Source: Deltaproteobacteria bacterium (lineage in GTDB: Bacteria > Myxococcota_A > UBA796 > UBA2385). From it: a DNA stretch of 10,941 bases. Location: positions 1 to 10,941 of the forward strand of contig JAERSX010000177.1 in NCBI GenBank assembly GCA_016845285.1, in the 5' to 3' direction. The notes beneath the pieces are model-generated. The model was not told where the DNA came from. It saw nothing but the letters and a program-made list of their open reading frames with translations, and made no database searches. Position numbers and translations under genes: made by a program. Positions 1-6,118 of the stretch are shown here, one piece after another. Position 1 is the first letter of the stretch. Every line of letters starts with the position of its first letter.

Positions 1-243
1 CTCGTGGACATCGCCCGGCTCGGCGCCAAGTGGGACGTGACCCGGGTGGGCCGCGCCCTCGAGCAGATGTGGGAGTCAAGCTCTGAGCCTCCAGCGACTC
101 AGTCCGTGCTCCAGGCCCCTGGCGCAGGGGACCAATCCCCATTGCCTCCGGTGAGCACCGGATCGAGAAACGTTCGAGCCCTTTCGAGAACGTCGTCGAG
201 GCTGTCCCACGGCAGGCCGGTACCCCGCACGAAGCGCGGGTAG
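1..243 (+). CDS. 3' end of an unidentified gene, possibly truncated
   Basis: An open frame enters at base 1 and runs to a TAG at 241-243. The first 25 or so codons (about 1-75) have G or C in every third position, the pattern of genuine genes elsewhere in the window, and read as a helical segment (LVDIARLGAKW, then VGRALEQMW). From about base 76 third positions become mixed, the peptide turns into Pro/Ser/Arg-rich low-complexity sequence, and from base 99 the frame lies antisense to the abiEii gene. I read this as the real C-terminal end of a gene that formerly stopped near base 75-90 and now reads through foreign DNA. A +2 frame stop at 84-86 would also fit a small frameshift. The segment is too short to assign a family. 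The DI and helix pattern loosely recalls the C-terminal tail of nucleotidyltransferases, but that is only an impression. Confidence 0.35.
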   Translation, partial: LVDIARLGAKWDVTRVGRALEQMWESSSEPPATQSVLQAPGAGDQSPLPPVSTGSRNVRALSRTSSRLSHGRPVPRTKRG

Positions 244-986
244 CGCGTCGCCCAGTCCGCCGGTGGGTCCGGCAAGCGGACGGGGACGGGATGTGTTCCT
301 CGGTGTTCGAAGGTCAGCTGGATGGCCTCTCGGAGCTCGGCACCGCGCATTCGTCGGACCATCGACAGCAGGGCAAGGTCCGGCAGGTCCTTGAGTCGCG
401 AGTTGGGTCGCTCCCTGGGCACCGTGTACGCGTGCAGCTTCTCGGCAATGTGGGTCTCCAGCGGCACGACCGGGATCGGAACACCCTCTAGACCCGCGAA
501 GTCGAACCAGGTCGACGCCGGGAGGATCTCGGGCGCTCCATAGAGTGGGTCGGCGAAGGCGACGTCGAGTCCAAACGGGCGGCCATAGATCCTTCCCGCC
601 AGGGTGCACTGCACCCGAAAGCGCAGGCCGTCGTAGACCATGCCGTCCGCCTCGATGGTCGGATGCTTTGGATCGACGGAGACCTCGAAGCGGAGGGGGT
701 CGATGGGTCTCCGGCCGGCGCTCTGCAGCGCCTGCAGCAGGTCGTCTGGCCGGCCCGAGGCTCGCAGGTCGATGTCTTTTGTGGCACGGGCGAAGGGAAG
801 ACGCAGCTCCAGGACGACCCCGCCCTTGAGGACAACGGACAGGTTGACCTCGGTGAGCACCCGACACAGGAAGCGGTCGTACACCACGAGCTGTCGAAGC
901 CGGCCGAGATCGTGGCCTGTCCGCAGCTGATTTCGCAGCCGGTCTTCGAGGGCGGCCTTGAACGCCTGTGGCGTGGCGTACTTCAC
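99..986 (-). CDS. abiEii: AbiEii-family nucleotidyltransferase toxin (type IV TA)
   Basis: This 295-aa protein is the toxin half of an AbiE type IV toxin-antitoxin pair. Family members are nucleotidyltransferases (AbiEii/MenT, formerly DUF1814) that arrest growth; characterised relatives act with NTPs and some modify tRNA. Visible core: LKGG at residues 53-56, the metal-binding D-I-D at 71-73, a further acidic residue in GLDVAF (D141), the AEKL motif at 181-184, and KDLPDL at 199-204, where the family usually has a DLYDL-like run. All expected elements are present and length is normal, so it should be active. The GTG start at 986 is chosen because it overlaps the antitoxin stop as GTGA, the usual coupled arrangement; the open frame extends further upstream to 1304, but only antisense-like sequence lies there. 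SD is weak (AGGT). Codon third positions are less GC-rich than in the downstream operon, consistent with transfer. Confidence 0.9.
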   Translation of the reverse strand: MKYATPQAFKAALEDRLRNQLRTGHDLGRLRQLVVYDRFLCRVLTEVNLSVVLKGGVVLELRLPFARATKDIDLRASGRPDDLLQALQSAGRRPIDPLRFEVSVDPKHPTIEADGMVYDGLRFRVQCTLAGRIYGRPFGLDVAFADPLYGAPEILPASTWFDFAGLEGVPIPVVPLETHIAEKLHAYTVPRERPNSRLKDLPDLALLSMVRRMRGAELREAIQLTFEHRGTHPVPVRLPDPPADWATRYPRFVRGTGLPWDSLDDVLERARTFLDPVLTGGNGDWSPAPGAWSTD

Positions 987-1510
987 GGCGTGACCTGCGC
1001 TCGGGTGAACAGACCCCGGCGGGTGCCCTCGTCGATGGCCTGTTCCACGAGATCGGGCTCGAGTCCGTCCGCGATGCAGTCCCGGACGGTCCGGTCTGGC
1101 GGCGTCACCGGTACATGGCCGACCCAGTCGTGTTCCTCGACATCGCCATGGTGAAGCACGAGTGCATCCGGTGTTCGGAGGCGACGCATTCGCCAGGCGC
1201 TGGGGAGGGTCAGGTGAATCGCGGCGGGGAGCACGTCGGAGAGGCCGTGGAGGGCCAGAGCGGTGTCGTGGCTGAACACGCCGGCGCGGTCGGACCAGAG
1301 CCACACCTCCACCAGCTGATCATCGACGTGGGGAGGTAGGTGAACGACTCGGTAGATCCCCCGCCGCACCCGCTCGATGCGGGCTGCCCGGAGGTGATGG
1401 TGGAGCAGCTGCGGACTGATGCCATGCTCCGCCGCGTCGGACGTGGTGAAGAGTCCGGCTTGATCGGCAGCGAACCGGTACAGCAGCTCCCATCGCGGTT
1501 CCTTCGTCAT
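983..1510 (-). CDS. abiEi: AbiEi-family antitoxin / transcriptional repressor
   Basis: This 175-aa protein is the antitoxin half of the AbiE type IV pair. AbiEi proteins join an N-terminal winged helix-turn-helix to a C-terminal antitoxicity domain and repress their own operon; they counter the toxin without forming a stable complex. The N-terminal wHTH is readable at about residues 8-52: a helix with FAADQAGLFTTSDAAEHG, a recognition helix in SPQLLHHHLRAA, and the wing RVRRGIYRV. The middle carries the family-typical HDTALALHGLSD. The ATG at 1510 is preferred; an in-frame TTG at 1516 is the alternative. Neither has a clear Shine-Dalgarno, and a weak promoter upstream would place the transcript start at the ATG, so translation may be leaderless. 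The TGA at 983-985 overlaps the toxin GTG, so antitoxin is made first and toxin is coupled to it. Confidence 0.88.
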   Translation of the reverse strand: MTKEPRWELLYRFAADQAGLFTTSDAAEHGISPQLLHHHLRAARIERVRRGIYRVVHLPPHVDDQLVEVWLWSDRAGVFSHDTALALHGLSDVLPAAIHLTLPSAWRMRRLRTPDALVLHHGDVEEHDWVGHVPVTPPDRTVRDCIADGLEPDLVEQAIDEGTRRGLFTRAQVTP

Positions 1511-1516
1511 GCACAA

Positions 1517-1545
1517 AACTTAAGCGTGGCTTTAGCTGTGTGCAA
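1517..1545 (-). promoter_or_regulatory. Candidate abiE promoter with embedded inverted repeat (operator)
   Basis: Reading the minus strand, TTGCAC (1545-1540) resembles a -35 box and TAAGTT (1522-1517) a weak -10 box, 17 bp apart. Start of transcription would fall at about 1510, the A of the abiEi ATG. Between the boxes lies an imperfect palindrome, CTTAAGC-GTG-GCTTTAG on the + strand (1519-1535; 6 of 7 positions pair), which also touches the -10 box. AbiEi repressors are known to bind inverted repeats in their own promoters, so this is the natural operator candidate. The -10 match is only 3 of 6, and the palindrome is short enough to be chance. Confidence 0.4.
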
Positions 1546-1651
1546 CCGTCCGTCGCTCTGCCGCCGGAAGTGATGGTTCCGCAGCTGGGGCGGCGTGCCA
1601 CGTGGTCGCCGCTCCTTGGCCCGCTGCCCTCGCGAGCGGGGGGCCGAGCGG

Positions 1652-1858
1652 TCTACGGTCATCGAGGCCATGCAGCGCCTGGCCCGCGCAGACCGCGACA
1701 ACCTCGACCTGGGCATCCAGGTGCTTGAACTCACAGACCAGGCGTACGACCTTTATTCTCAGCCAACACCGCATGAGCAGCGCCTCCTGCTCGATCTGCT
1801 TTGTTCGAACTCCGTTCTCGGCGGCGGCCAGCTCAAGGTCGAGCTGCGAAAGCCCTTC
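1652..1858 (+). pseudogene. C-terminal relic of a large serine recombinase
   Basis: About 69 codons read as the extreme C-terminal coiled-coil region of a resolvase/invertase-type large serine recombinase: an IEAMQRLARADRDNL helix, then LGIQVLELTDQAYDLYSQ, a PHEQRLLLDLLCSN segment and a closing VELRKPF. That order (helix, A-x-x-LY, P-x-E-x-R-x-LL, L-x-SN, then a KPF-like end) is typical of the tail of such recombinases. No catalytic N-terminal domain (nucleophilic Ser, Arg-rich active site) or recombinase DNA-binding domain precedes it; bases 1511-1650 read as nothing recognisable in any + frame. The frame has no stop at the expected end and runs on into the terminator and tRNA antisense to 1966. 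It is therefore a decayed fragment, probably what is left of the enzyme that once moved this segment. Confidence 0.65.
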
Positions 1859-1895
1859 TGCTACCTAGGGAATCTCGGAGAGGCTGTCGCCAACG

Positions 1896-1926
1896 AAACA
1901 ACCCCCTCCGGGGATACCGAAGGGGG
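1896..1926 (-). terminator. Rho-independent terminator of tRNA-Val
   Basis: On the minus strand a stem CCCCCTTCGG / CCGGAGGGGG with a 5-nt loop (TATCC) and a single T-G wobble is followed by the T-rich run TTGTTT. It starts 10 nt beyond the tRNA CCA end, so it is well placed to end the tRNA transcript. The 10-bp, GC-rich stem makes this a convincing intrinsic terminator although the T tract is short. Confidence 0.75.
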
Positions 1927-1936
1927 CCGTCCAATA

Positions 1937-2011
1937 TGGTGGGCGATACTGGATTTGAACCAGTGACTTCTACCGTGTGAAGGTAGCACTCTCCCACTGA
2001 GTTAATCGCCC
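1937..2011 (-). tRNA. tRNA-Val (anticodon CAC)
   Basis: A complete 75-nt cloverleaf on the minus strand. The 7-bp acceptor pairs GGGCGAT with ATCGCCC; the D arm is ACTC/GAGT with GG in its loop; the anticodon arm is CTACC-TTCACAC-GGTAG; the variable loop has 5 nt; and the T arm is ACTGG-TTCAAAT-CCAGT with the canonical TTC. Counting from T33, the anticodon is CAC, which reads the valine codon GUG, the favoured Val codon in genes of this composition. The discriminator is A, as expected for Val, and the 3' CCA is encoded. A serine-recombinase relic and a TA module lie on its 3' side, where integrated elements commonly sit. Confidence 0.97.
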
Positions 2012-2025
2012 GAGAGCGACCGCCG

Positions 2026-2052
2026 TTTATTGCCCCCCTCACACGGCGTCAA
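2026..2052 (-). promoter_or_regulatory. Probable tRNA-Val promoter
   Basis: On the minus strand TTGACG (2052-2047; 5 of 6 match to the sigma-70 -35 box) is followed after 15 bp by AATAAA (2031-2026; 4 of 6 to the -10 box). An alternative -10, TAAACG, sits at 17-bp spacing. Transcription would begin roughly 8-10 nt before the mature tRNA end, which suits a tRNA gene. The 104-bp stretch 2012-2115 holds this promoter and the start region of the divergent patatin operon. I see no convincing sigma-70 promoter for the + strand there. Confidence 0.55.
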
Positions 2053-2115
2053 CTTCCCGCCTCCCTCGGGTTCACATCCCCCTCCATGACATGATGTGCG
2101 GCCTCGAGGAGCCGG

Positions 2116-5100
2116 ATGACTGCCGACGCGGCCGAGCAGCCTTTCCGGTTTCCGCTCGATGCGGAGACCTGGCCCATCCACGCCCCAGACGTGGGAATCG
2201 CCTTCCCCAAGGGTGGGATGCAGGGCTCCTTCCACGCCGGCGTGGTGCATGCCTTCGTGCTCAGCGGCTATTTCCCGCGACAGGTCGGCGGCAGCTCCAT
2301 GGGTGTCTACGCCGCGGTGGCCCTGGCAGCAGCGGGCGAGAGGAGATCCCAGGAAGAGCGCATCGCCCTGGTCTCGGAGCTGGTGGCTGTGTGGAGGAAG
2401 AACCCGGGCCGGGCGATCTTCAGCCGGGTCTGGCACGGCTCTGCGCTGCAGGAGTTCACCGCCGAGCTGTTGCAGCTCCGCATCTCCAGCGTCAAGCTGC
2501 TGGAGAGCGCGTGGGCCATCTGGCGGGGGAGCCCCTGGGGCCGCGTCCGGGCGGCTGTGCGCCTGTGGCTGGGCCTGCCCCTGACGAGACGCGGCATGCG
2601 GGCCCGCGCGAACACCGTGGTTGCGCTGGTGCGGGGCCTGGGGGACGCCATGCGCCGCCGGGATCGAGATCTGAGCCTGCGCGTCGCCCAGGCCGTGCTT
2701 GACGCCTACGGCATGCGGGACTCCTTGCTCTCCACCAATCCCATCGAGGAGGGCTTCGACGACTTCTTTTCCAAGTGGCTCACGGGCTCCGAGGGTGATC
2801 ACAAGAGGCTCGAGGACTTCGAGAACAGCAACCTCACCTTCCAGCTCACGAACCTGCGTCTCGCAGGCATCGCCGCAGGCGAGCGCGGTGCCGTGAACAC
2901 CCGGCCGGTCATCGTGGTGCGCGACGGTGACGGAGCCGACCTCATCGCGGCGATCCGCGCGGCCTCGTCGCTACAGCCCATGCATGCACCGGTGAAGGCT
3001 CGGGCTGTGTTCGGGGAGCACATGCCCGAGGGCATCGAGCCTGACGATGCCCTCGTCGACTCCTCCTACATCTCCTACCTGCCCATCGGCGCCATCATCC
3101 AGCGCTGGAAGGAGGAGGACGCTCCCGCCCGCGCTCGGCCCAAGCGCATCTTCACCATCTACGGTGACCCTCTGGCTGGGGCTGCCTCTCCGGTCGCGGG
3201 CTTCTTCGGCAGCGGGCTGCACGACCTCTACCTGCTGCGCCAGCGCGACTTCTTCTACGACCTGACGCTCACCAGGCTCATCACGGAGCTGCTGCGTGCG
3301 GCGCCTCCCGAGGACGACACCCTGCAGGTGGTGGACTGCAGTCCCATCGCGCCCGCCGAGATGTTGGGCTTCATGTCGGTGAGCGTGCCCGAGGACGAGC
3401 AGATCGACGACGCGATCGCGGGTGGATGTCGCGCTGCCCTCGAGGTGCTGCACGCCACCTCTCTGGCGGAGATGGGCGCCCCAGGGGAGAGGGTGGACTG
3501 TCCGAAGCTGATGGCTCGCCTGCGGGCACGGAGCACGGCCCCCGAGGGCTACTTCAGCCCGTCTCCCGATGTGTGCCAGGGCTGCTCGGCAAAGCTCCTG
3601 GTGCCCGAGCCCTCCTCCGAGGCGTCGGAGGAGGGGCGAAGAGAGGGCGCCGTGCGTCCCACCGACCGACTCTCGCGGCTGTGGGATCAGCCCACGCCGC
3701 CGTCGACCCCTCCAACGGTGGTGGTGCCCGCCGGTGGTGCCTTCTTGGGTGTCTTTCATATCGGTGCGCTCGTCGCCCTCCGGGAGCATGGCGTACGGCC
3801 CGACATCTACGCGGGCTCCAGCGTGGGCACCATGTTCTCGATCCTGCTGCACGCGGGCCTGCGCCCGGACGAGTCCATCAACCCCCGCCTCATCGACCGC
3901 ATGCTCGACGTGGACGACTGGGTGGACGCGGTGGAAAGCCCCGAGCCGGGACTCCCCGATGGCCAGGTCGACCGCCTCATCGCCAAGTTGATGGCGCGGC
4001 TGGAGCGCCCCGCGGTTCGGGACATGCTGCGGCTGCGGCCCGGTCGCTTGCTTGCGGCCCTGCGCCGTTCGGATGCCCGAGGGCATGAGCAACACGACCT
4101 CGTCCAGCACGCCTTCGCTGACCTCTTGTATCCGGCGGCCGAGGGCCCACAGGGTGGTTCGATCGCGGCGCTCGCGCCTGTGGATGCCGCCAAGGAAGCC
4201 AATGAGGTGGTCGACGCCGTCCTCGCCGGCGACCTCGAACGGATCCTCGCTGGGCTCGACCGAGTTGCGCGTCACTTCGGTGTCTACGAAGAGGGTCGCG
4301 AGCACGAGGGGGAGCTCATCGGCTTCGGGACGACCTACGAGCTCATCCGCACCTTCGCGTTCGATGGGGCTGCTGAGGTTCCCACCCTCGAGTCCCACGG
4401 CGGCGACGAATCCCACTTCATCTTCACCGTCACCAACCACACCACCGGGCGCCTCGAGCTCTTCGGTGGACCGCCGAGCGAGGGTGTCGACGCGAGCCCC
4501 GAGGCGCTCCAGGCTGTGTTGGCCGGCTCATCCTTGCCCCTGGCGTTCCGCCGCCGCACCCGCGCCGAGGTCTTCGGCATGAGCGAAGCGGAGGCCGCCG
4601 CGGACCCCACGTCCTCCGATGTCTTCGCCGACGGCGGGATCTTCAACAACTTCCCCGTCGACTCGGCGCTCAAGTACCTCCGCTTCCTCACCCAAGATCC
4701 CGGGTACAGCTGGCTTGGTGCACAGGATGTCCGCTTCCTGCTCCTCCCTCTGGACTTCCCAGATCCCCCACCGTCGCCCGACGCTCCCCAGCATGGTTGC
4801 CTCCGGGCGGCCACCGTGACCTGGCGCCAGGGAGACCACGAGAAGCTCCACCGCATCCTCACCCAGCAGGTGCTGGTCCACTCCCTCGCCGAGCGTGCCA
4901 ACGCTGCCATTCGGAGCGGTGCCGGCCCTTCCCGTCGGCAGGCCATCCTCGCCGACTTCGACGTGGTGGCGCCGGCAAGGAAGGTCTACCCGGGGGCCTT
5001 CAGCTTCAAGGAGTGGCTGGGCTTCTCGCCCGACAAGCAGCTCGAGCTGATGGCCGATGGCTGTCGTCGGGCCCGCTACGCCCTGCTCTACCGGGCCTGG

Positions 5101-5436
5101 GCCGAAGACCAGCGGCAGGAGGGCCGTGACACCGACCTCAACCGCTTCGATCGCCTCTGGCGTGGGCAGATCGAAGCGTGGAAGGACGAGCCGGGCGACC
5201 ACTGCGTGCTGGGGAGTCTCAACACCGAGCGCTGCGCCTTCATCGAGGTGAGCACACGTCACGGAGAGAGTGTGCGCAGCACCTGTGCCGCCATCGCCCT
5301 GGACGATCTGGAGCCCGACAACTTGCCGCTGACCAACCGGGTCGACATCTGGGAGCGACTCGCGAGTGGCGCCGTCGAGGGGCAGGACCGATCGGCCGGA
5401 GTGGCTGCTCATGGTGACGACCAGACCCCTACATGA
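2116..5436 (+). CDS. Tandem patatin-like phospholipase, two-domain
   Basis: This 1106-aa protein carries two patatin-like (PF01734-type) acyl hydrolase domains; family members cleave fatty acyl esters of membrane lipids with a Ser-Asp dyad. Domain 1 spans about residues 25-330: oxyanion loop KGGMQG (32-37), nucleophile elbow GSSMG (59-63, Ser61), and candidate Asp315 in VDSSYISYLP, where the usual DGG is DSS. Domain 2 spans about 534-890: GGAFLG (540-545), GSSVG (567-571, Ser569), and a canonical ADGGIFNNFP with Asp839, so it looks fully competent. In both domains the Arg/Lys common in the glycine-rich loop is replaced (Gln36, Leu544). The linker has a lone C-x-x-C (487-490) and a Glu/Ser-rich tether. 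The C-terminal 200 residues are unrecognised. There is no signal peptide or membrane segment, so it should be cytoplasmic and act at the inner leaflet. ATG 2116 is supported by GAGGAG at 2106-2111. At twice single-domain patatin length, it is an unusual architecture. Confidence 0.9.
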   Translation: MTADAAEQPFRFPLDAETWPIHAPDVGIAFPKGGMQGSFHAGVVHAFVLSGYFPRQVGGSSMGVYAAVALAAAGERRSQEERIALVSELVAVWRKNPGRAIFSRVWHGSALQEFTAELLQLRISSVKLLESAWAIWRGSPWGRVRAAVRLWLGLPLTRRGMRARANTVVALVRGLGDAMRRRDRDLSLRVAQAVLDAYGMRDSLLSTNPIEEGFDDFFSKWLTGSEGDHKRLEDFENSNLTFQLTNLRLAGIAAGERGAVNTRPVIVVRDGDGADLIAAIRAASSLQPMHAPVKARAVFGEHMPEGIEPDDALVDSSYISYLPIGAIIQRWKEEDAPARARPKRIFTIYGDPLAGAASPVAGFFGSGLHDLYLLRQRDFFYDLTLTRLITELLRAAPPEDDTLQVVDCSPIAPAEMLGFMSVSVPEDEQIDDAIAGGCRAALEVLHATSLAEMGAPGERVDCPKLMARLRARSTAPEGYFSPSPDVCQGCSAKLLVPEPSSEASEEGRREGAVRPTDRLSRLWDQPTPPSTPPTVVVPAGGAFLGVFHIGALVALREHGVRPDIYAGSSVGTMFSILLHAGLRPDESINPRLIDRMLDVDDWVDAVESPEPGLPDGQVDRLIAKLMARLERPAVRDMLRLRPGRLLAALRRSDARGHEQHDLVQHAFADLLYPAAEGPQGGSIAALAPVDAAKEANEVVDAVLAGDLERILAGLDRVARHFGVYEEGREHEGELIGFGTTYELIRTFAFDGAAEVPTLESHGGDESHFIFTVTNHTTGRLELFGGPPSEGVDASPEALQAVLAGSSLPLAFRRRTRAEVFGMSEAEAAADPTSSDVFADGGIFNNFPVDSALKYLRFLTQDPGYSWLGAQDVRFLLLPLDFPDPPPSPDAPQHGCLRAATVTWRQGDHEKLHRILTQQVLVHSLAERANAAIRSGAGPSRRQAILADFDVVAPARKVYPGAFSFKEWLGFSPDKQLELMADGCRRARYALLYRAWAEDQRQEGRDTDLNRFDRLWRGQIEAWKDEPGDHCVLGSLNTERCAFIEVSTRHGESVRSTCAAIALDDLEPDNLPLTNRVDIWERLASGAVEGQDRSAGVAAHGDDQTPT

Positions 5437-6118
5437 AGCTCTGCCAGGTGGACTCGCTCGGGTGTGTGCGATGCTCGCCGCGATGGCACCCACTTCCTTT
5501 CGCCTGGACACCCTCGCTGTCCGGCTCTTGGCTCAGCTCGAGGCCCACCGTCGAACCTGGCGGGCGGACCCGGAGCGTGCATCGCTCGAGCTGACGAAGA
5601 TCGCGGAGGAACAGGTGGGCGCCATGGTGGCCGAGCAGGCAGACCTGGGGCCTGGGCCTCGCTATGCCGCCGCCGTCGCGGAGCGACTGCACCATACGTT
5701 CATGCCCCGGTACGAGCGCCTCGCCCTCGAGCAGAACGCCCTCGAGGAGGCGGGCTGGAAGAGCTGGCGTGGTGGCGATCCCATCGGTCGCATCGTCAGT
5801 GGTCTGGTGATGCTCTTGCTCGCTGTGGCGTTGACCCGTCTGGTCCGCAATCCAGCGGTGGTCGTGGCGTACATGGGCGTCGTCCTGGTGCCTCTGGGCC
5901 CGGAGATCCGCGCGCTGTGGCACGGCTGGCAGTACAGGCGTGCGCTGCAGAGCATCGTCGATGACCTCGGCAACATCCAAGAAGAGCTCGATCGCATAGA
6001 TGAGGTCGACCTCGATAGTGAACTCGCCAGAGACTCCCTCTCCGACACGCGAGAGGCATCCGAGGCGGACGAAGTGGTTCATCGCCCACGTCCCCCTCAA
6101 GGAGAACGCACACCATGA
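5411..6118 (+). CDS. Two-helix membrane protein of unknown function
   Basis: A 235-aa protein of no family I recognise. The N-terminal half (to about residue 120) is helical and charged and looks soluble. Two hydrophobic segments follow, about 126-145 (GRIVSGLVMLLLAVALTRLV) and 148-164 (PAVVVAYMGVVLVPLGP), separated by only a few residues, so they form a hairpin with both termini on one side, probably cytoplasmic. After that comes a Glu/Asp-rich tail (DDLGNIQEELDRIDEVDLDSEL) with coiled-coil character. The ATG at 5411 overlaps the end of the patatin gene by 26 nt and has GGAG 9 nt upstream; ATGs at 5471 and 5483 are alternatives. The stop overlaps the next ATG as ATGA. By position it may link the patatin protein to the SPFH proteins at the membrane; that is inference. 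Confidence 0.75.
   Translation: MVTTRPLHEALPGGLARVCAMLAAMAPTSFRLDTLAVRLLAQLEAHRRTWRADPERASLELTKIAEEQVGAMVAEQADLGPGPRYAAAVAERLHHTFMPRYERLALEQNALEEAGWKSWRGGDPIGRIVSGLVMLLLAVALTRLVRNPAVVVAYMGVVLVPLGPEIRALWHGWQYRRALQSIVDDLGNIQEELDRIDEVDLDSELARDSLSDTREASEADEVVHRPRPPQGERTP

Noticed and set aside
987..1304. Extended 401-aa version of the AbiEii protein starting at 1304
   Set aside because: The extra 106 residues overlap abiEi in another frame, are Arg/Pro-rich and unlike the family, while the GTG at 986 gives a normal-length protein coupled to the antitoxin stop.
1595..1966. A complete 123-aa gene
   Set aside because: Only the part at 1652-1858 resembles a protein family (recombinase tail). The start lies in unrecognisable sequence and the end runs antisense through a terminator and into tRNA-Val, so it is a relic, not an intact gene.
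2971..4440. 489-codon open frame on the minus strand
   Set aside because: It lies wholly antisense to the tandem patatin gene. Its product is low-complexity, rich in Gly, Arg, Glu and His, with no domain motif; the + strand frame has both patatin motifs. It is a high-GC shadow frame, as are 2002-2802, 4528-5511, 6097-7173, 7109-7984, 8523-9668 and 8866-9711 on the minus strand.
2116..5436. Classifying the patatin gene as a CBASS effector (CapV-like)
   Set aside because: No cyclic-nucleotide synthase (CD-NTase) or other CBASS gene is in the window; the AbiEii nucleotidyltransferase is a TA toxin on the other strand and not part of this operon.
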